The notes beneath the pieces were generated by a model that saw only the letters and a list, made by a program, of their open reading frames with translations, did no database searches and was not told the DNA's origin. A stretch of DNA of 64,000 nucleotides, from NCBI GenBank assembly GCA_954871525.1, contig OX940863.1, forward strand, positions 40,906,501 to 40,970,500, given 5' to 3'. Shown here one piece after another: positions 44,037-60,632 of the stretch; within the stretch, counting starts at the first letter, position 1; each line of letters starts with the position of its first letter. Both the position numbers and the translations under genes were made by a program. This DNA comes from Parietaria judaica (lineage: Eukaryota > Streptophyta > Magnoliopsida > Rosales > Urticaceae).

Positions 44037-47000
44037 ATACTCCACCCCTTTAAAAATTTCGTCCTCGAAATTTAAACGAAGTCACCTTCGAAAAGGGGGG
44101 GGGGGTACTTATCCATCATCAATAACTCTAATTCCCATGTTGCCTCTGATGGTTTCACACCACTTTGACTAAAGAGATATCTCGCTGAAGAAGAACTTTA
44201 AATTCACGGTCGATAATCCGAATCGGGTATTCCTCATACATCGCATTTTCTTGAATGGGTATCTCTGTCCACTCAATGATTTGTTGAGGATCGGGTTCAT
44301 ATTTTCTCAACATCGACACATGAAACACATTGTCACCAGCCATGAATTCTATTGGCCTTCGCCTTCTATCCTCATAACTATTCTGACGACTTTTAGCAGT
44401 CTTAGTCTTTCCCGAATAAACTTAATCGCTTCAGTTGTCTCTCTGAGGTAGGAAGGACCGATGGCAATACGATCTTCATACTCGGCCCAACAAAGAGGCG
44501 AACGACAAGGTTGATCATACAAGATCTAATACAGCGCCATACTGATACTAGCTAGCCTGAAAGCTATTATTGTAGGCAAACTCAACGAATGGTAGTTGCT
44601 CCTTCCACTTTCCTCCAAAATCACAGACACACGCCCGTAGCATGTCTTCTAAGATTTGAATTACTCGCTCTAATTGGTCATTAGTCTGAGGATGAGAAGT
44701 TGTCTCAAATCAACTCAGTCCCTATCTCTTTTTATAATCCACTCCGAAACTTTGAGATGAAACGAGCGTCTCAGTCAGAGACTATTGAAACAAGGACTCC
44801 ATGAAGCTTTACTATTTTTTTTTTTTTTACATACAGTTTACAAAGTTTTGAAACAATGTAATCTGTTCGAATGGCTATAAGGTGGGTTGATTTTGTCTAT
44901 ATATCAAAGATCACCCACAAAACATTATGTCTTCCTCGAGTCTGAGGAAGCCCCGAAACGAAGTCCATAGCGTTTCAGTCCCCTTTCCACTCAGTATTTC
45001 CAGTGGCCGGAGCTCCCCGCGCCAGGTTTCTGATGCTTTGCTTTGACAATTTGGCAAACTGGACATCTCTTCACAAACTTTGCCACATCGGATTTCATTT
45101 CGTACCAATAATATTGTCTCTTCAGATCTTGGTACATTTTCATACTTTCTGGGTGAATAGCAAACTCGGAACGATGAGATTCTTATAAGATGACACTTCG
45201 TAATGTAGCATCATCGGCCACTGCAAGCCTTCCTTTGTACAATAAAAAAACCCATCGACGCTCACACTCCATCCTTCAAGTTGTTCTTCAGCTTGTAACC
45301 TATTCTATATCTCTTGTAATGTTTCATCACTCCACTGACTTTTTCTGACTTGGAGTATCATTGAGGGAACGGCTATAACGTTGTACGCACATGCTTTCAA
45401 TCTATCATTATGGAATTCCAATTGTAATCACCATCGGTAACCGATCTTTTCCATGGTCCCCAGGTTAGAGAAGCAACCAAACCATGGTTCTTCTGACTCA
45501 ATGCATCGGCCACCACCTTTGCTATTCTCAGGAGATACTGTAGATTAAAATCATAATATTCCATACACTCCACATATCTTCGTTGTCGTAGATTCAAATC
45601 TATTTGCTGTGAACAAATAATTGAGACTTTAATGATTAGTGAGTATCTCGATTCTTGAGTCATAAAGATAACAACACCAAACTTTAAGTGCAATTATCAC
45701 TATTGTTTTCTCCAGGTCAAGGGTAGGATAATTAAGTTCGTGCGACTTTAACTGCATAAAACCAAATGACATTATTCTTCCTTGTTGCATGAGCACACAA
45801 CCTAGTCCACTTTGAGATGCATCCGTATAAACTGTAAATACTTACATTAGGGACAATAAGGACATGAGCATTCATCAAACGTCGTTTCAATTATGAACAA
45901 GACTCTTCACATTTATCATCCCAACTGAACTGAACATTTTTTTTTTCTGGTGAACTTGTATAGCGGCGCGGCAATCTTTGAAAAATTCTCACAAACTTCC
46001 TATAATAGCCCGCAAGCCTTAGGAAGCTTCATATTTCCACCACATTCTTGGTTGCCTCAACTCTAAGATAGCTTCAATTTTTAACGGTCTACGGCAATAT
46101 CTTCTTGAGAGATCACGTGGTCTAAGAACTTCACTTTTGTCATCCAGAATTCATATATATATATATATTATATATATATATATATATATATTGCGTAGAG
46201 ATGGTGGTCTTGCAAGGTCTGGAGAACTATCCGCAAATGTTTTGCTTGTTCTTCTAGGGTTGTTGAATAGATAAGTATGTCATAAAGGAAGACAAAAACG
46301 AATCGATTCAAGTATGATCAGAGAATTCTATTCATCAAGTCCATAAACGTTGCTGGACCGATCGTTAAACCAAAAGGCATAACCGTGAACTCAAAGTGAC
46401 CATATCGTGTATGGAACACTGTTTTTCGGGATGTCGGTATCTCAAATCCTCAACAGGTGGTAACCTGACCGCAAATCTATCTTTGAGAAGAACCTGCATC
46501 ATCCCAATTGATCGAATAGGTCGTCTATGCCCGGTAAAGGGGTTTTTTTTTTTTTAATCATTATCTTGTTGAGCTGTCTGTAGTCAACACAAAGACGTAA
46601 ACTACCCTTTTTTTTAGTGAATAACACCGGCGCTCCCCATGGTGATGTACTTTACCTTATAAACCCTTTAATCAACAAGTCGACTAATTGCTTCGTTAAT
46701 TCTACCAACTTTGTTGGAGCCATACAGTAATCGACAATAGAGAGCAGAGTGTTCTCGGGAACTAGAATAATATCAACTTCATATCATGATCTAGAAAGAG
46801 TCCCAGAAGTTCTTGATGCTAACCCATCACCATAGTCATGTACTATGTGGATGTAAGGGTTGATGACACCATACCCAAATCTTAAATGGCACAGATGACC
46901 TTCAACCTTTCAAGGTCCATACTTCAAGATAAGGTTAGGTGACCATATTATTCCACCCTTATACTAATATTCAATACATGTCCCTTTTTAATTTCTTTCT

Positions 47001-47972
47001 GAGATTGGCATATGATTTTGGAGCAGTCTACTATGGCATTATACTTCACTAGTAAATTCATTCTCATTGTTACATCAGACTCGATCATATGAAGAATGAA
47101 TACTTTAAATGAGCATTTACTCTCCTAATGACAAGCTTACTTGCATATCATCAAAATTCATGACACTCACCCTATATGAGTGAACAACGCTGAATGAATC
47201 ATGTCTCAAGGTTTTTGGCATAAACAATCAGTTCTGAGTAATTAGGGAAACGCTTCGGCGCAAAGGTCTGGCAAACCCATTGCGCATGAAATCATTACCC
47301 AAATTTTACCATTCTAGCTTCAGGGCTAACTACGACATCTACATTACAACGCGACAATTTCACACACTTTGCGTGATACTCTACCACAATCATATTTTCC
47401 CGAGTCAACTAGGAAAATTCATTGATCTTGTTAAGACAATAATCCTTTAAACCATAGCACACCCTGAACGCAATAACAAATTCTGATCACGTTAGTTTAT
47501 CTATCCCGATATCATCTGGATACATTTTCTACAGTTACGCAGCTGGGTCCTCGAAAGGTAGGTGGCAAAACTAACACAAAATCCAATCGCAGTTAACCAC
47601 TTCAAATTTTTTTCTTATTAATTTTTTTTTCTCAACCACTTTCAACAATAACTACATTGGGAAAGCCTTCAAACATTGGAGGGAATTACAACATGTAATC
47701 CTTAATGGTTCTCATTCTTTCAGGAATATAATTTAGAAGATGTGGGACTTGTTGCACAAGACAACGGCAACCATCTATTAATTATCGAATTAAGGACACA
47801 GATCAGGATTACTTAAAGAATTTCGGACCATGTTGATCAACTGTAAGAAGATTAAAATGTCCGGATTATGGATGGTGATACAAAATAAAACACGACCCAA
47901 AACACGTAAAGAAAATAAATAACTTTATGGTGTTGTACCCTAGGTGCCGTAACCTAGGCTCTGATACCAAAC
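44037..47972 (-). pseudogene. gag-pol remains of gypsy element 2
   Basis: Read leftward: leader and a gag start near 47840 with a PPMFEGFP-like trace near 47670; most of gag is lost. RT traces lie at 46330-46740 (reverse complement of the PFGL and VDYRQL regions). RNase H is at about 45700-45870 (TDASQSGLG region), [13 protein letters not shown] at about 45470-45510, integrase zinc finger and core fragments at 44530-45240, and a C-terminal piece VFHVSMLRKYEPDPQQIIEW at 44260-44335. Stops, indels and an (AT)n expansion at 46152-46191 break every domain. It is too damaged to encode any enzyme. Confidence 0.85.
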
Positions 47973-50096
47973 TGTAACGCCCCTAAATGGGGGTTAGTAG
48001 AATAGGACAAAAACAAAGACTTTTTAAACTCTGACCGGTCAATGAGACATCGCTTTATAAACGATGAACTTGACTTTTCAACATCCACGTCATCAAACAT
48101 GTAGTTTTTGCCCATGGGACTTAAAACGACAAAACAAACACAAACGACCACAGTTTATACAACACCATAAAAATGTGAAATACAAAATACCACCATCGCA
48201 TAAATCAAACATTAAATCCATTACAGTTCCAAAATGGAAAGATCAACACGGAATACAATGTTAACTTCGATGAACTTTAAATATACGAATAAACGAAAAC
48301 AATATTTGGATCTTCTGAACCAGTCTACTCCTCGTCCGGAGTCTGAATCTGAACACCGCCTGAACTGAAAGGGAAAAAAATATATATATGGAAGGGGTGA
48401 GCACCACACGCTCAGTAGGGAATCTATTACCAATTCTCTTTACCGAACTATTATTAGTCAAATTTTAATTAATTAAAATAAACGCCAACATAAACCATTT
48501 AATCCTCATTTTCATCATTTTATCAACAATAATATAAATAAATAAATAAATATACTCCACAAAAGTCAAATCATTTCGGTGGTCCATGCCGAGTCAGCTC
48601 GCGCCTTTTCTCCACTATATCCCATCGAGTCCTCAAGGCACGAGCACAGGTGGACTAGAAGTCCCTAACCGTAACTCGCCCTCGACTCGGGATCCTAATC
48701 ACCACCAAAGACGGCCAGTTCGCCATGGGTCGAAATGTTGACTTTTGGGTCCAATCATATCCATATCCATATCCATATCCATATCCATAGCCTACTGCGC
48801 AGTAGCCAGCTGCTCGTCAGCAGCTCATCCGCCCGAAGCGGGTACCATATCAACACACATCATCCGCCCGAAGAGGGTACCATATCATGTTAATCATCAT
48901 CCGCCCGAAGCGGGTACCATATCAACATACGTCATACCGACGTAACCATAAACATAAAATATAAAATCAAGCATCAAACCAATGCAAATCATACATGTTT
49001 TCCATCGTCGCCAACAAGCGACATCAATCACAATACTAACTTTTATCTTTTTAATTAACATATAAATTCATTAATTCCGATATAAACCTATCCGGTTCAA
49101 TCTTCATTAGAGCGTTGGTTTCTACGTTCATTTTAATTTGCGAGAAAAGGTAATAGCCCCTACCTAAATCCGTGGAAACTTTGATCGATCGACTAGCTAG
49201 TCGAAGATATGGGTTTGTCTTGGCCCTGAGCTAGATGATCAGAGACTTCGGGATCCGTTGACCTATCCCAAATGGGTGGTTCGGGCATCACGGTCTTCGA
49301 AGCGACCACAAGACGACTATTTGCGTCAACTATAACACTGATACCATCCATAAGTCAAATATTACTAAGATTGGAATTCACAATGTCAATTTAAAACCCG
49401 ATACGCTGAAATATAACCCGGGCCGAATTCCCGTCGGGCACGCATAACGAGGCAGTAAAACGGGCATCAATTCGACAATGTAATACCTTTCCTAGCCTAA
49501 TCCGACTATTTTAAACACAACGGCGAGGTCAATTTCATCAATCAAGGCACATAAAACACTCAATTTGATGCCCTAAAATCTGAAACTAGGGCAAGGAAAT
49601 CCGAGCTTACCGGGAGTCCGATGACGCGGCGGCCGACGGCGGCGACCGGTGACGGCGACGGCGTGGTGGCACCACCAACGGACTCTAATAGGCTTCGTGA
49701 ACATGATTCCAGTGTTAGATTTCCCAAAATCAAACCGACATGAAAAAGATCTAGAGTTGTAAAACCGCACCTTCCGGAGAATATTACGGTCAAACTCCAC
49801 CACCTCCGGTCGACTTCCGCCTAAAACAAGACTCCCCTTCTCGAGAGCTTTCCGGCGTCACCAACCACGCTCCGATCAGAGCTCTAGGGAAGGAGATATT
49901 AAGCTGTGATGTTTTATTGCCATGAGAGAGAAATAGAGACAGAGAGGGAGAGAGTGAGAGTCACGGGAGGAGGAGAGGAAAGGAGGGAAGAAAAGAAAAA
50001 AAAATGGGGGAGAAATTGGTAGGTTTTGAACCACTCTCTGACAATTTTTTTTTATTATTATATATATATATATTAATATATATTTGGGGTTTTACA
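47973..50096 (-). repeat. Gypsy element 2, 5' LTR (2124 bp)
   Basis: Nearly identical to 41839-44036 except for a 76-bp deletion at the ATGAC near 49620 (equivalent to 43493-43568). The deletion is bounded by the 5-bp direct repeat ATGAC. Confidence 0.95.
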
Positions 50097-50824
50097 TGTT
50101 GGGTATATTTTCTATACATGATGATAATGAGAAACAAATTATAGGAAAAACAGTAGCGAATAGATTCGATTATAAGTATCTTTGTGTTCTTGGCTTTTAC
50201 GAGCATCGGCTTGTCGTTTTGAACCGGAAAAAAGTTCTTGATATCCTGTAAAACAGAAAACTTTAGCGGTTCCCGAGACGCGTTGGACGCTCTCCTTAAA
50301 TCTTGATTCTTCTCCTATACGTGCTTGAGGTTCGTAAGGCGATAGCTTCCCAGTATATAACGGGATGACGGCAGATTTCGTAGCACTTCGAAGTCCGCCG
50401 GCGAACTGAACCTTCTTGAACTCCGTTACCAAAAGACTCACGACATGGAAACATTGGGGAGCATAAAAGATCGAATCCGCGGAATGAGAAAACAAGAAGC
50501 GGATTCAAAGTATTTAGAGAGTTTTCGAAAGACGGTTTTGCAATCGGTGTGTCGAAATTGGTCGAGGTCACCGTCAATTTATAGACGCGGGATTGAGACA
50601 TTAAATTGATTACCAATCAATTTTATAACGGCTAATAATAAATTGCAATTACTCCGAAACGTAATAAATTGAATTCAATATTCATAACGGTCATAACCGT
50701 TTTACGTAATGTTCGAACGTCGGAACAAATCCTGGTAATTGGATAGAGCGTTCGTCTCGAGTATTCGAAATTTCGACCGACTCGACGCTATCTCAATTTT
50801 ATTTAACTGCAATTATTTCCAACA
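50097..50824 (-). repeat. LTR (5') of the copia-like element, 728 bp
   Basis: The first five bases, TGTTG, double as the target duplication of gypsy element 2. It ends TTTCCAACA at 50824; ordinary AT-rich DNA and the BAM9 3' side follow. Confidence 0.85.
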
Positions 50825-51166
50825 GCTCGTGGAATTAGTCACGAGAGGATGGTGCGATCTCACCCAAGTCTAGATTTACTTAGCACGATCATAAATCCTA
50901 AATCATATTCCTAATTGTTGGGCTTAAAATCACAATCACCTAGCACGATCGAATAATCAGATGACTATCTCAAGTTTAAATCGCACCACAAGAAGATCGC
51001 TTAATCAAAACAATAGTAACTATTGAGTTAAGTAGATGGCTCATTCGAAGGAGCAAATCATACGTACGTATTGATGTATATATAGTACCATCTTCCGATA
51101 ATATCACGATGGCGATGTATTACAGTACAATTAGAACATTAGCACCTCTATACATGTCAAATTGCT

Positions 51167-55238
<4,072 letters not shown>

Positions 55239-55718
55239 TGATGGAGTGAGTGAGTCGGAAAAAGGAATTATTGATTTTTATTATTACTTGCAGAAATTGA
55301 GAGACTCAGGAATTTATTTATTTATTTATTTATTTTAGAGAAGAGAATGCGACTACGCTTTTTGTGTCACATAGGTTCTGTTTTTTTTTTTAGATTAAGA
55401 CGTCTTAATCTGAATATTAAGATGTACAACTGAATCTGAATGGTAAAAAATTAAGTCTGTTTATTTTTTTTAAGGTCTTAATACAGTTTAATTTTTTTTT
55501 TTTTTTACAATTATTAATATACTTTGAATCATGTTTATATAAAATAAATGCGCATAAACAATTGAGAAAAATAAATTCATTATTTAAAATATTTAAAATG
55601 AAAATCATACTTTATATTAAGATGTTGATATATTATGTTCTAGAATTGTTCATACATGAAAACTATAAATCGACAACCAATATTACACAAAAGTTTTTAA
55701 AAAAGCTAGCATGAAACA

Positions 55719-56990
55719 TCAATTCCTTCTTCTCCTATGCATTAATTTGAGTGCAAGATCTGCTTGTAAATTATCCATGACTTGTGCATCTTCTGCTCCC
55801 CAAAAAGATCCATTTGTTCCGTCTTCTGATTGTTCTTCTGAGACTTCTTCTTCAAATATCATTTGCGCTTGATCAAATTGATTGAATAAATCATCATTGA
55901 TGCGTTTTTTCCTGATAAAATTATGAACTGCAAAACAAGCGATAACACTATCTCTTTGGATATCAAAATTATATGGAGCCATCTTGTCAAGTATTGGAAA
56001 CCTTTTTTTCAAAACTCCAAATGAACGTTCAATGACATTCCTAAGTTGAGCATGAGCATGGTTAAACTTCTCCTATTGAGTTTCCGCTCTCCTAAGACGA
56101 TAATCTCCTAATCAATATCGAACCTTACGATATGGAGTTAGAAATCCTCGAGTACTTGGATATGCTGCATCGCCGAGGTAGTACTTATCTATTAAGAAAA
56201 ATATCAATAAGTAAATCATAAACAATAAACAAATAGACAATAAATGAATCATCGATATTTACTTACTCGGAATAGGCAATGGAAAACAATTATTTGAATT
56301 AGCTAATATTTCTCGGAGAACTCGTGCATCATGTGCTACTCCCTCCCAACCGGCATAAACATAAGTGAAGACCATGTCGAAGTCACATATCGCCAAAACA
56401 TTTTGATAGCATTTTCCTTTTCCTCTTCCGCTGTAGGCGGTTTGGTCATTAACGGGAATAACTGCATGTACTAATGTCCCATAAATTGCACCCAATGCTC
56501 CCTATAATAAAATAATGCCTACTTAACTTATAAGAAGAAAAACAAATAAATAATACTAAAAGGTAAGAAACTGTAGTACCTCAAAAATTCTTCGTAAATT
56601 TTTATGAGAACTCGAAACATTAGGATCACGACCGAATGATGTTGTCGGCACTATCATCTCTTTAGCAAATTCCATCATCGTTTCAAGAACCTCATGGAAA
56701 TACTTATGAACCGTTTGTGAAGAATGTTGAAATCTCCTCTTGATAACAACAAAGCGCTCATTATGTGCTATAGTTGTCAAAAACATTGCCATCTTTTCTT
56801 CAACGGATATATGTTTGCTATCTTTGAGCCATCCTCTCTCTTTAAAATGATTACATAGTAAAACATATGCATCACGAGCCATTTAACAACTCTACTGTAT
56901 ATCTTGCACCGGAAAGAGATGATGTGTTATCTCTAACTCGGGGTATATAATTGCGTTGAAATCGACGTCTATACCATAACAGTACCTATA
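55719..56990 (-). pseudogene. Harbinger transposase (DDE_Tnp_4, ALP1/HARBI1-like), inactive
   Basis: Exons on the minus strand: 56882-56580, 56501-56267, 56188-55719, with GT/AG introns and compatible phases (303/235/470 nt). Recognisable blocks: GWLKDSKHISVEEKMAMFL, QTVHKYFHEVL, GKCYQNVLAICDFDMVF, YAGWEGVAHDARVL, YYLGDAAYPSTRGFLTPY and LRNVIERSFGVLKKRFPI. The family's GAIDGT motif reads GAIYGT, so the first catalytic Asp is Tyr. In-frame stops lie at 56114-56112 (TGA) and 56075-56073 (TAG). A further N-terminal piece (NTSSLSGARYTVELLNG) at 56890-56955 is in another frame. The second Asp (AHDAR) and the Glu (IERSFG) remain. Confidence 0.88.
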
Positions 56991-57774
56991 AGCATATAAG
57001 CTTAATTTTAAAATCCATGTAGTCTGTTAAGAAAAAATAAAAGTCATCAATAAAAATTATTGAATACCATCTTATAAAGAGATAAAAATATAAATGATCT
57101 AATGAAAAAAGTACAAATTTACAAAAACCCTTAGATTGCCAAAAGATAGCCACAAGTAAAACACAACCTCAACACAACCTTAAACGGAAGCAAAATTGAT
57201 CAAACCAGATTTTCATACACATACTAGAATCTTAATTTCATGCTTAAATCGATTATAAACCAGATTTTCAATTGAACCGTAAACAATCACATCGATTAAC
57301 AACAATATATACAAAAACCATAAATTAGAACAACAATTTATGAAGAACCCTAAATTCGAACAAGAGGGGGAACAACAATACAGACATGAGCGTGAACAAA
57401 TTGATCACGAGCATGAACACACACAAAACTTTTTTAAGAGAATGTAAAAATTCATTAGGTTCATAGCACATAATAGAAATCACCATTAAAAAATTCCACA
57501 AAATCAAACACTCCTAGCTTGTGTGCAACAATATAGTGCAACTAATTCAAATCGATTCAAAATCTTCACCAATAAAGTTTATCAGGCAAAACCAAACTCA
57601 AAATGTAAATACCCAGAACCCGAGAGAGAGTCAACCTAGTTTCTCAGATCACAATAACAATAAACAAGCTCAAAATGTAAATACGACTTTTCTAGGGCAT
57701 CATCACAATATGTGTCTAATCCAATCGACTTCTAATTTTGTATCCCTTGGATTGCAATGAAGCCACTGAGAGAG

Positions 57775-57950
57775 AAGAAAAAGAGAGGGAGATCACCTGA
57801 GAGTGCGCCGTCGATCGAAGGAGCTTTGCCGGTCGGAGGAACGCTGCCGTTCGGAAGAGCACCGCGGGTCGGAGGAGCGCCGCCGTTCGGAGGAGCACTG
57901 CTGGTCGGAGTAGCACTATCGATGAAGGATGGGTCACCAGAGGAGGGAGT
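57775..57950. repeat. ~18-bp GTCGGAGGAGC-type repeats in the Harbinger element
   Basis: Five or so imperfect GGTCGGAGGAGCGCCGCC-like units. They create an 84-codon Gly/Ala/Pro-rich open frame that I do not regard as a gene; they lie on the 5' side of the transposase. Confidence 0.55.
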
Positions 57951-58149
57951 GAATCGCAGAAAGAAAAGGGAGATGAGAAAAAGAGAGAGAGAAAGTAATA
58001 AGTGGTATTAAGTGAGAGTTGCAAGTCTGACTGAATAAGTGGGATTAAGTGGCATTGAGATCTTAAAATTTAAATAAAACAAATGAACTTAACGAGGGTA
58101 AATCTGTTTGATTAAGATTAAGAGGTCTAATAAAACCAAACAAACATAG

Positions 58150-58414
58150 TCGTAGTCTCTAACTTTCTTCTCAGGCAGGCCCATTAAGGTTGTGCGTACC
58201 CATTATACTATACAACTAAAAGGGGTGCAAAAACACAGTACACTACATATTTGGCCAATTAAAAACTGACGGGTGTTTGCTCCTCAACCTAACATTTGTT
58301 ACGACCTTCTAGAGTTAACAAACATGCAATTGCAACTCTATCTCTCTCTCTCTATCACTACTTCTTCGCGACCCAGACGCCATTCGAGTCCGCCTTCGAC
58401 CTTCATGGTAACTC

Positions 58415-58454
<40 letters not shown>

Positions 58455-60364
58455 AATTTAATAGCCGGATTCTTCAGCTAAAGCAATGAAACAGGGTATT
58501 TTCTACTATTTCTTTCAATGACTGCGATTTAGCATTTTGAGTTTAATTTTTATGTGATTTAAGGGATCGTACGTGAGCAATGTTTCCGGGGTTTAGGGCT
58601 CTGTCTGTGAGATTTAAAGCTTGCTATTTGCTGTTTTACTTTTTTGGTTTCGATTTGATGTTCTATTCATTTCTCCATTTTCTTGACTATCGGATTAGCA
58701 AGCTTGATTGGTTTGTGCACTGTGATTCGAACAGTTGATTACCGACTTGCTCATTGCCGATTTCTGATTTCATGCTCTAGAGACACTGATCATAGCGGTG
58801 GTTTGACGCGGAGACACTGATCGACGCCGATTTCCGATTTCGTGCTCTAGAGACACTGCTCGACGCAGCTGGTCATTGTCGATTTCCGAATCCGTAGCTG
58901 GGTAGGTATATATGAGCTTATTATTAATTTTTTATTCCTTTGGCAAAAAAGCCTATTTCAAGTAGAGAGTTTGAAATTGTTATCTTCATTTTTATTTATG
59001 CAAGATTTCAATATTACTTGAGCAATTCTGAGATGTGAAGTGATGGTAGATTTTGAGTACTTTGTATTGAGTTGCATGTTTGTTAACTTTGAGATATATG
59101 TTTATGATGTGATCAAGTGTTCTTCATATGAATTATGGTGATCAAGTGATCTTCATATGAGTTGTATTCAACTTTTAGTTCGGTCAAATTCTTTTTTTAT
59201 CAGTCATTTATTTGATTTCTCCTTATCCAATATTCCCTTTATTCCAGCTTTCTAACTTATACCTCTTTTGATTTTTCCTTTATTATAATAATCAGAATTT
59301 GTATTCCTGTCGTTTTAGTTGGAATACTATCCATCCACCAATTATATTCCTAGAGATCTTGAACTTTTCATATCTAAGAAAGTGATAAGGAAAATTTTAA
59401 GAGAGGAAAATTTGATTTTGCTCTCAAATTTAAATTCTGCGATGCTTTTTTTAGGTTTTCATATCTAAGAAATTGACAAGGAAAATTGTAAGAGAGGGAA
59501 ATTCGATTTTTCCTCCCAAATTTAGATTCTGCAAGGCTTTCTTTAGGTGTAGTTTCGAGAATTGAAAATCGTTTCCGATTTCCGATTTCTGATTTTTCCT
59601 CCCAAATGGTTTGACGCAGAGATACTGATCCACGTAGATTTCCGATTTCCTATTTCGTGCTCCAGAGACACTGGTCAACGCATCTGCTGATTGCCGATTT
59701 CCGAATCTGATTTCAAGGTAACTACTCGAACTCAAAAGGGAGCATTTAAAAAAAGAATGTTCAGTTTTTAATTTTGTAATAGACATATACATGAATTGCT
59801 TACCGCTTACTTGAATTTTTCACTGTTGATGATAGAATGCATGAATCTGGATTTGATACACCATTCGTTTAGTAGTCATGGCACTATGAAGTAAATTATT
59901 GGATATCACTTTGTGTTTGTAAATAAATTTAACAGAGATTTGAGTTCATCTTGATTTCTTGAAGCAACTATATATATTATAGTAGCTTAGTTTTTTTTTT
60001 TTTAATCTTTTTGAGGTATCATACTTTGAATGCAAAACTCCATTCAATGTTTTTATATATCAGAGCAATTTGATTTTGATAAAAAAAAAAGTTAGGAGAA
60101 TATATAAAATTCACATTTAACGTGGAAGCACAATTAGTAGACTAAACTTAATGAAAGAAAAAAAAAGATAGCTACACTAAATATACTCAACTTTGTCACC
60201 CTCTCTATTTTATATGACTAACTTCAAAGTGTAAAATCTGTTTAAAAAATTAGGTATTTAACCCATGGAAGTTACATTACGATCTTATTTATTTGTGTTT
60301 TTTTTATTTATTTCCAGCTTATGAAAGTGAAGTTTGATATTAAGCTGTAAAATTTTACATTCAC

Positions 60365-60412
<48 letters not shown>

Positions 60413-60632
60413 CAAGAGTCAACTCACTAAATGGGTATACATATTTATCAAGAGTCAAGTCACTAAATGGGTTGTTTATACTAATCCATAAATCCATGGA
60501 CAAATATTCAAATCATATAAAAAAATATTGTTTACAGAGAAATTGTCTGAAACGTTAAATAAAAGTCAATTCTCAGTACTCATTAAGTATCACATATATA
60601 ACATCATATATTATTTTTTAAAATTACAGATA
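58150..60632. other. Non-coding region with duplicated blocks and CT/AT tracts
   Basis: No protein gene is recognisable. It contains a (CT)n tract at about 58417-58450 and two copies of a block with GATTTCCGATTTC..GTGCTC.AGAGACACTG (58790-58900 and 59610-59715). A near tandem repeat of about 95 bp follows (59365-59455 and 59457-59550, both with TTTTCATATCTAAGAAA), then an (AT)n tract at 60367-60408. CT-rich leader-like sequence near 58330 could be an untranslated exon of the downstream gene; this is a guess. Confidence 0.5.

Larger units (their letters stand above)
41839..50096 (-). mobile_element. Ty3/gypsy element 2 (8.3 kb), same family group as element 1, decayed interior
   Basis: LTRs 41839-44036 (2198 bp) and 47973-50096 (2124 bp) share ends with gypsy element 1 (TGTAAAACCC...GGGGCGTTACA on the minus strand). 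PBS GTTTGGTATCAGAGCC lies at 47957-47972 and the polypurine tract at 44037-44051. TGTTG flanks both ends (41834-41838, 50097-50101), a perfect duplication. By eye the LTRs differ at about six positions plus one 76-bp deletion. The ~3.9-kb interior keeps fragments of gag and pol but is full of stops and deletions. Confidence 0.92.
38303..50824 (-). mobile_element. Non-autonomous copia-like (LARD-type) element, split by gypsy element 2
   Basis: Two 728-bp LTRs (38303-39030 and 50097-50824) start TGTTGGGTATA and end TTATTTCCAACA. On the minus strand TTATGTGGGCGAT (39031-39043) is a polypurine tract next to the left LTR, so this is the 3' LTR and the element reads leftward. The internal region 39031-41833 (2.8 kb) has no gag or pol. 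LTRs differ by about 5% by eye. Gypsy element 2 sits inside the first five bases of the right LTR. No clear PBS is seen, and the flanks GATTG/GCTCG do not make a perfect duplication. Confidence 0.75.
55375..58146 (-). mobile_element. PIF/Harbinger-type DNA transposon, 2.8 kb, inactive
   Basis: The ends are GTTCTGTTTTTTT (left) and, reverse-complemented, TGTTTGTTTGGTTTTATTAG (right), followed inward on both sides by similar CTTAATCT/GATTAAGA sequence. ATAG occurs on both sides (55371-55374, 58146-58149), which contains the 3-bp TAG expected of a Harbinger duplication. It carries a Harbinger transposase pseudogene on the minus strand. A second Myb-like ORF, usual in this superfamily, was not found. 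Confidence 0.75.

Noticed and set aside
50139..50616. Open frames of 106-118 codons conserved between 38345-38822 and 50139-50616
   Set aside because: They are the two LTR copies of one element; differences do not favour synonymous sites and no domain is recognised.
57757..58011. 84-codon Gly/Ala/Pro-rich open frame
   Set aside because: Produced by ~18-bp repeats inside the Harbinger element; no start context or homology.
60334..60558. Open frames across (AT)n tracts (also 2663, 2769, 6942, 62771)
   Set aside because: YIYIYI-type translations of dinucleotide repeats, not genes.
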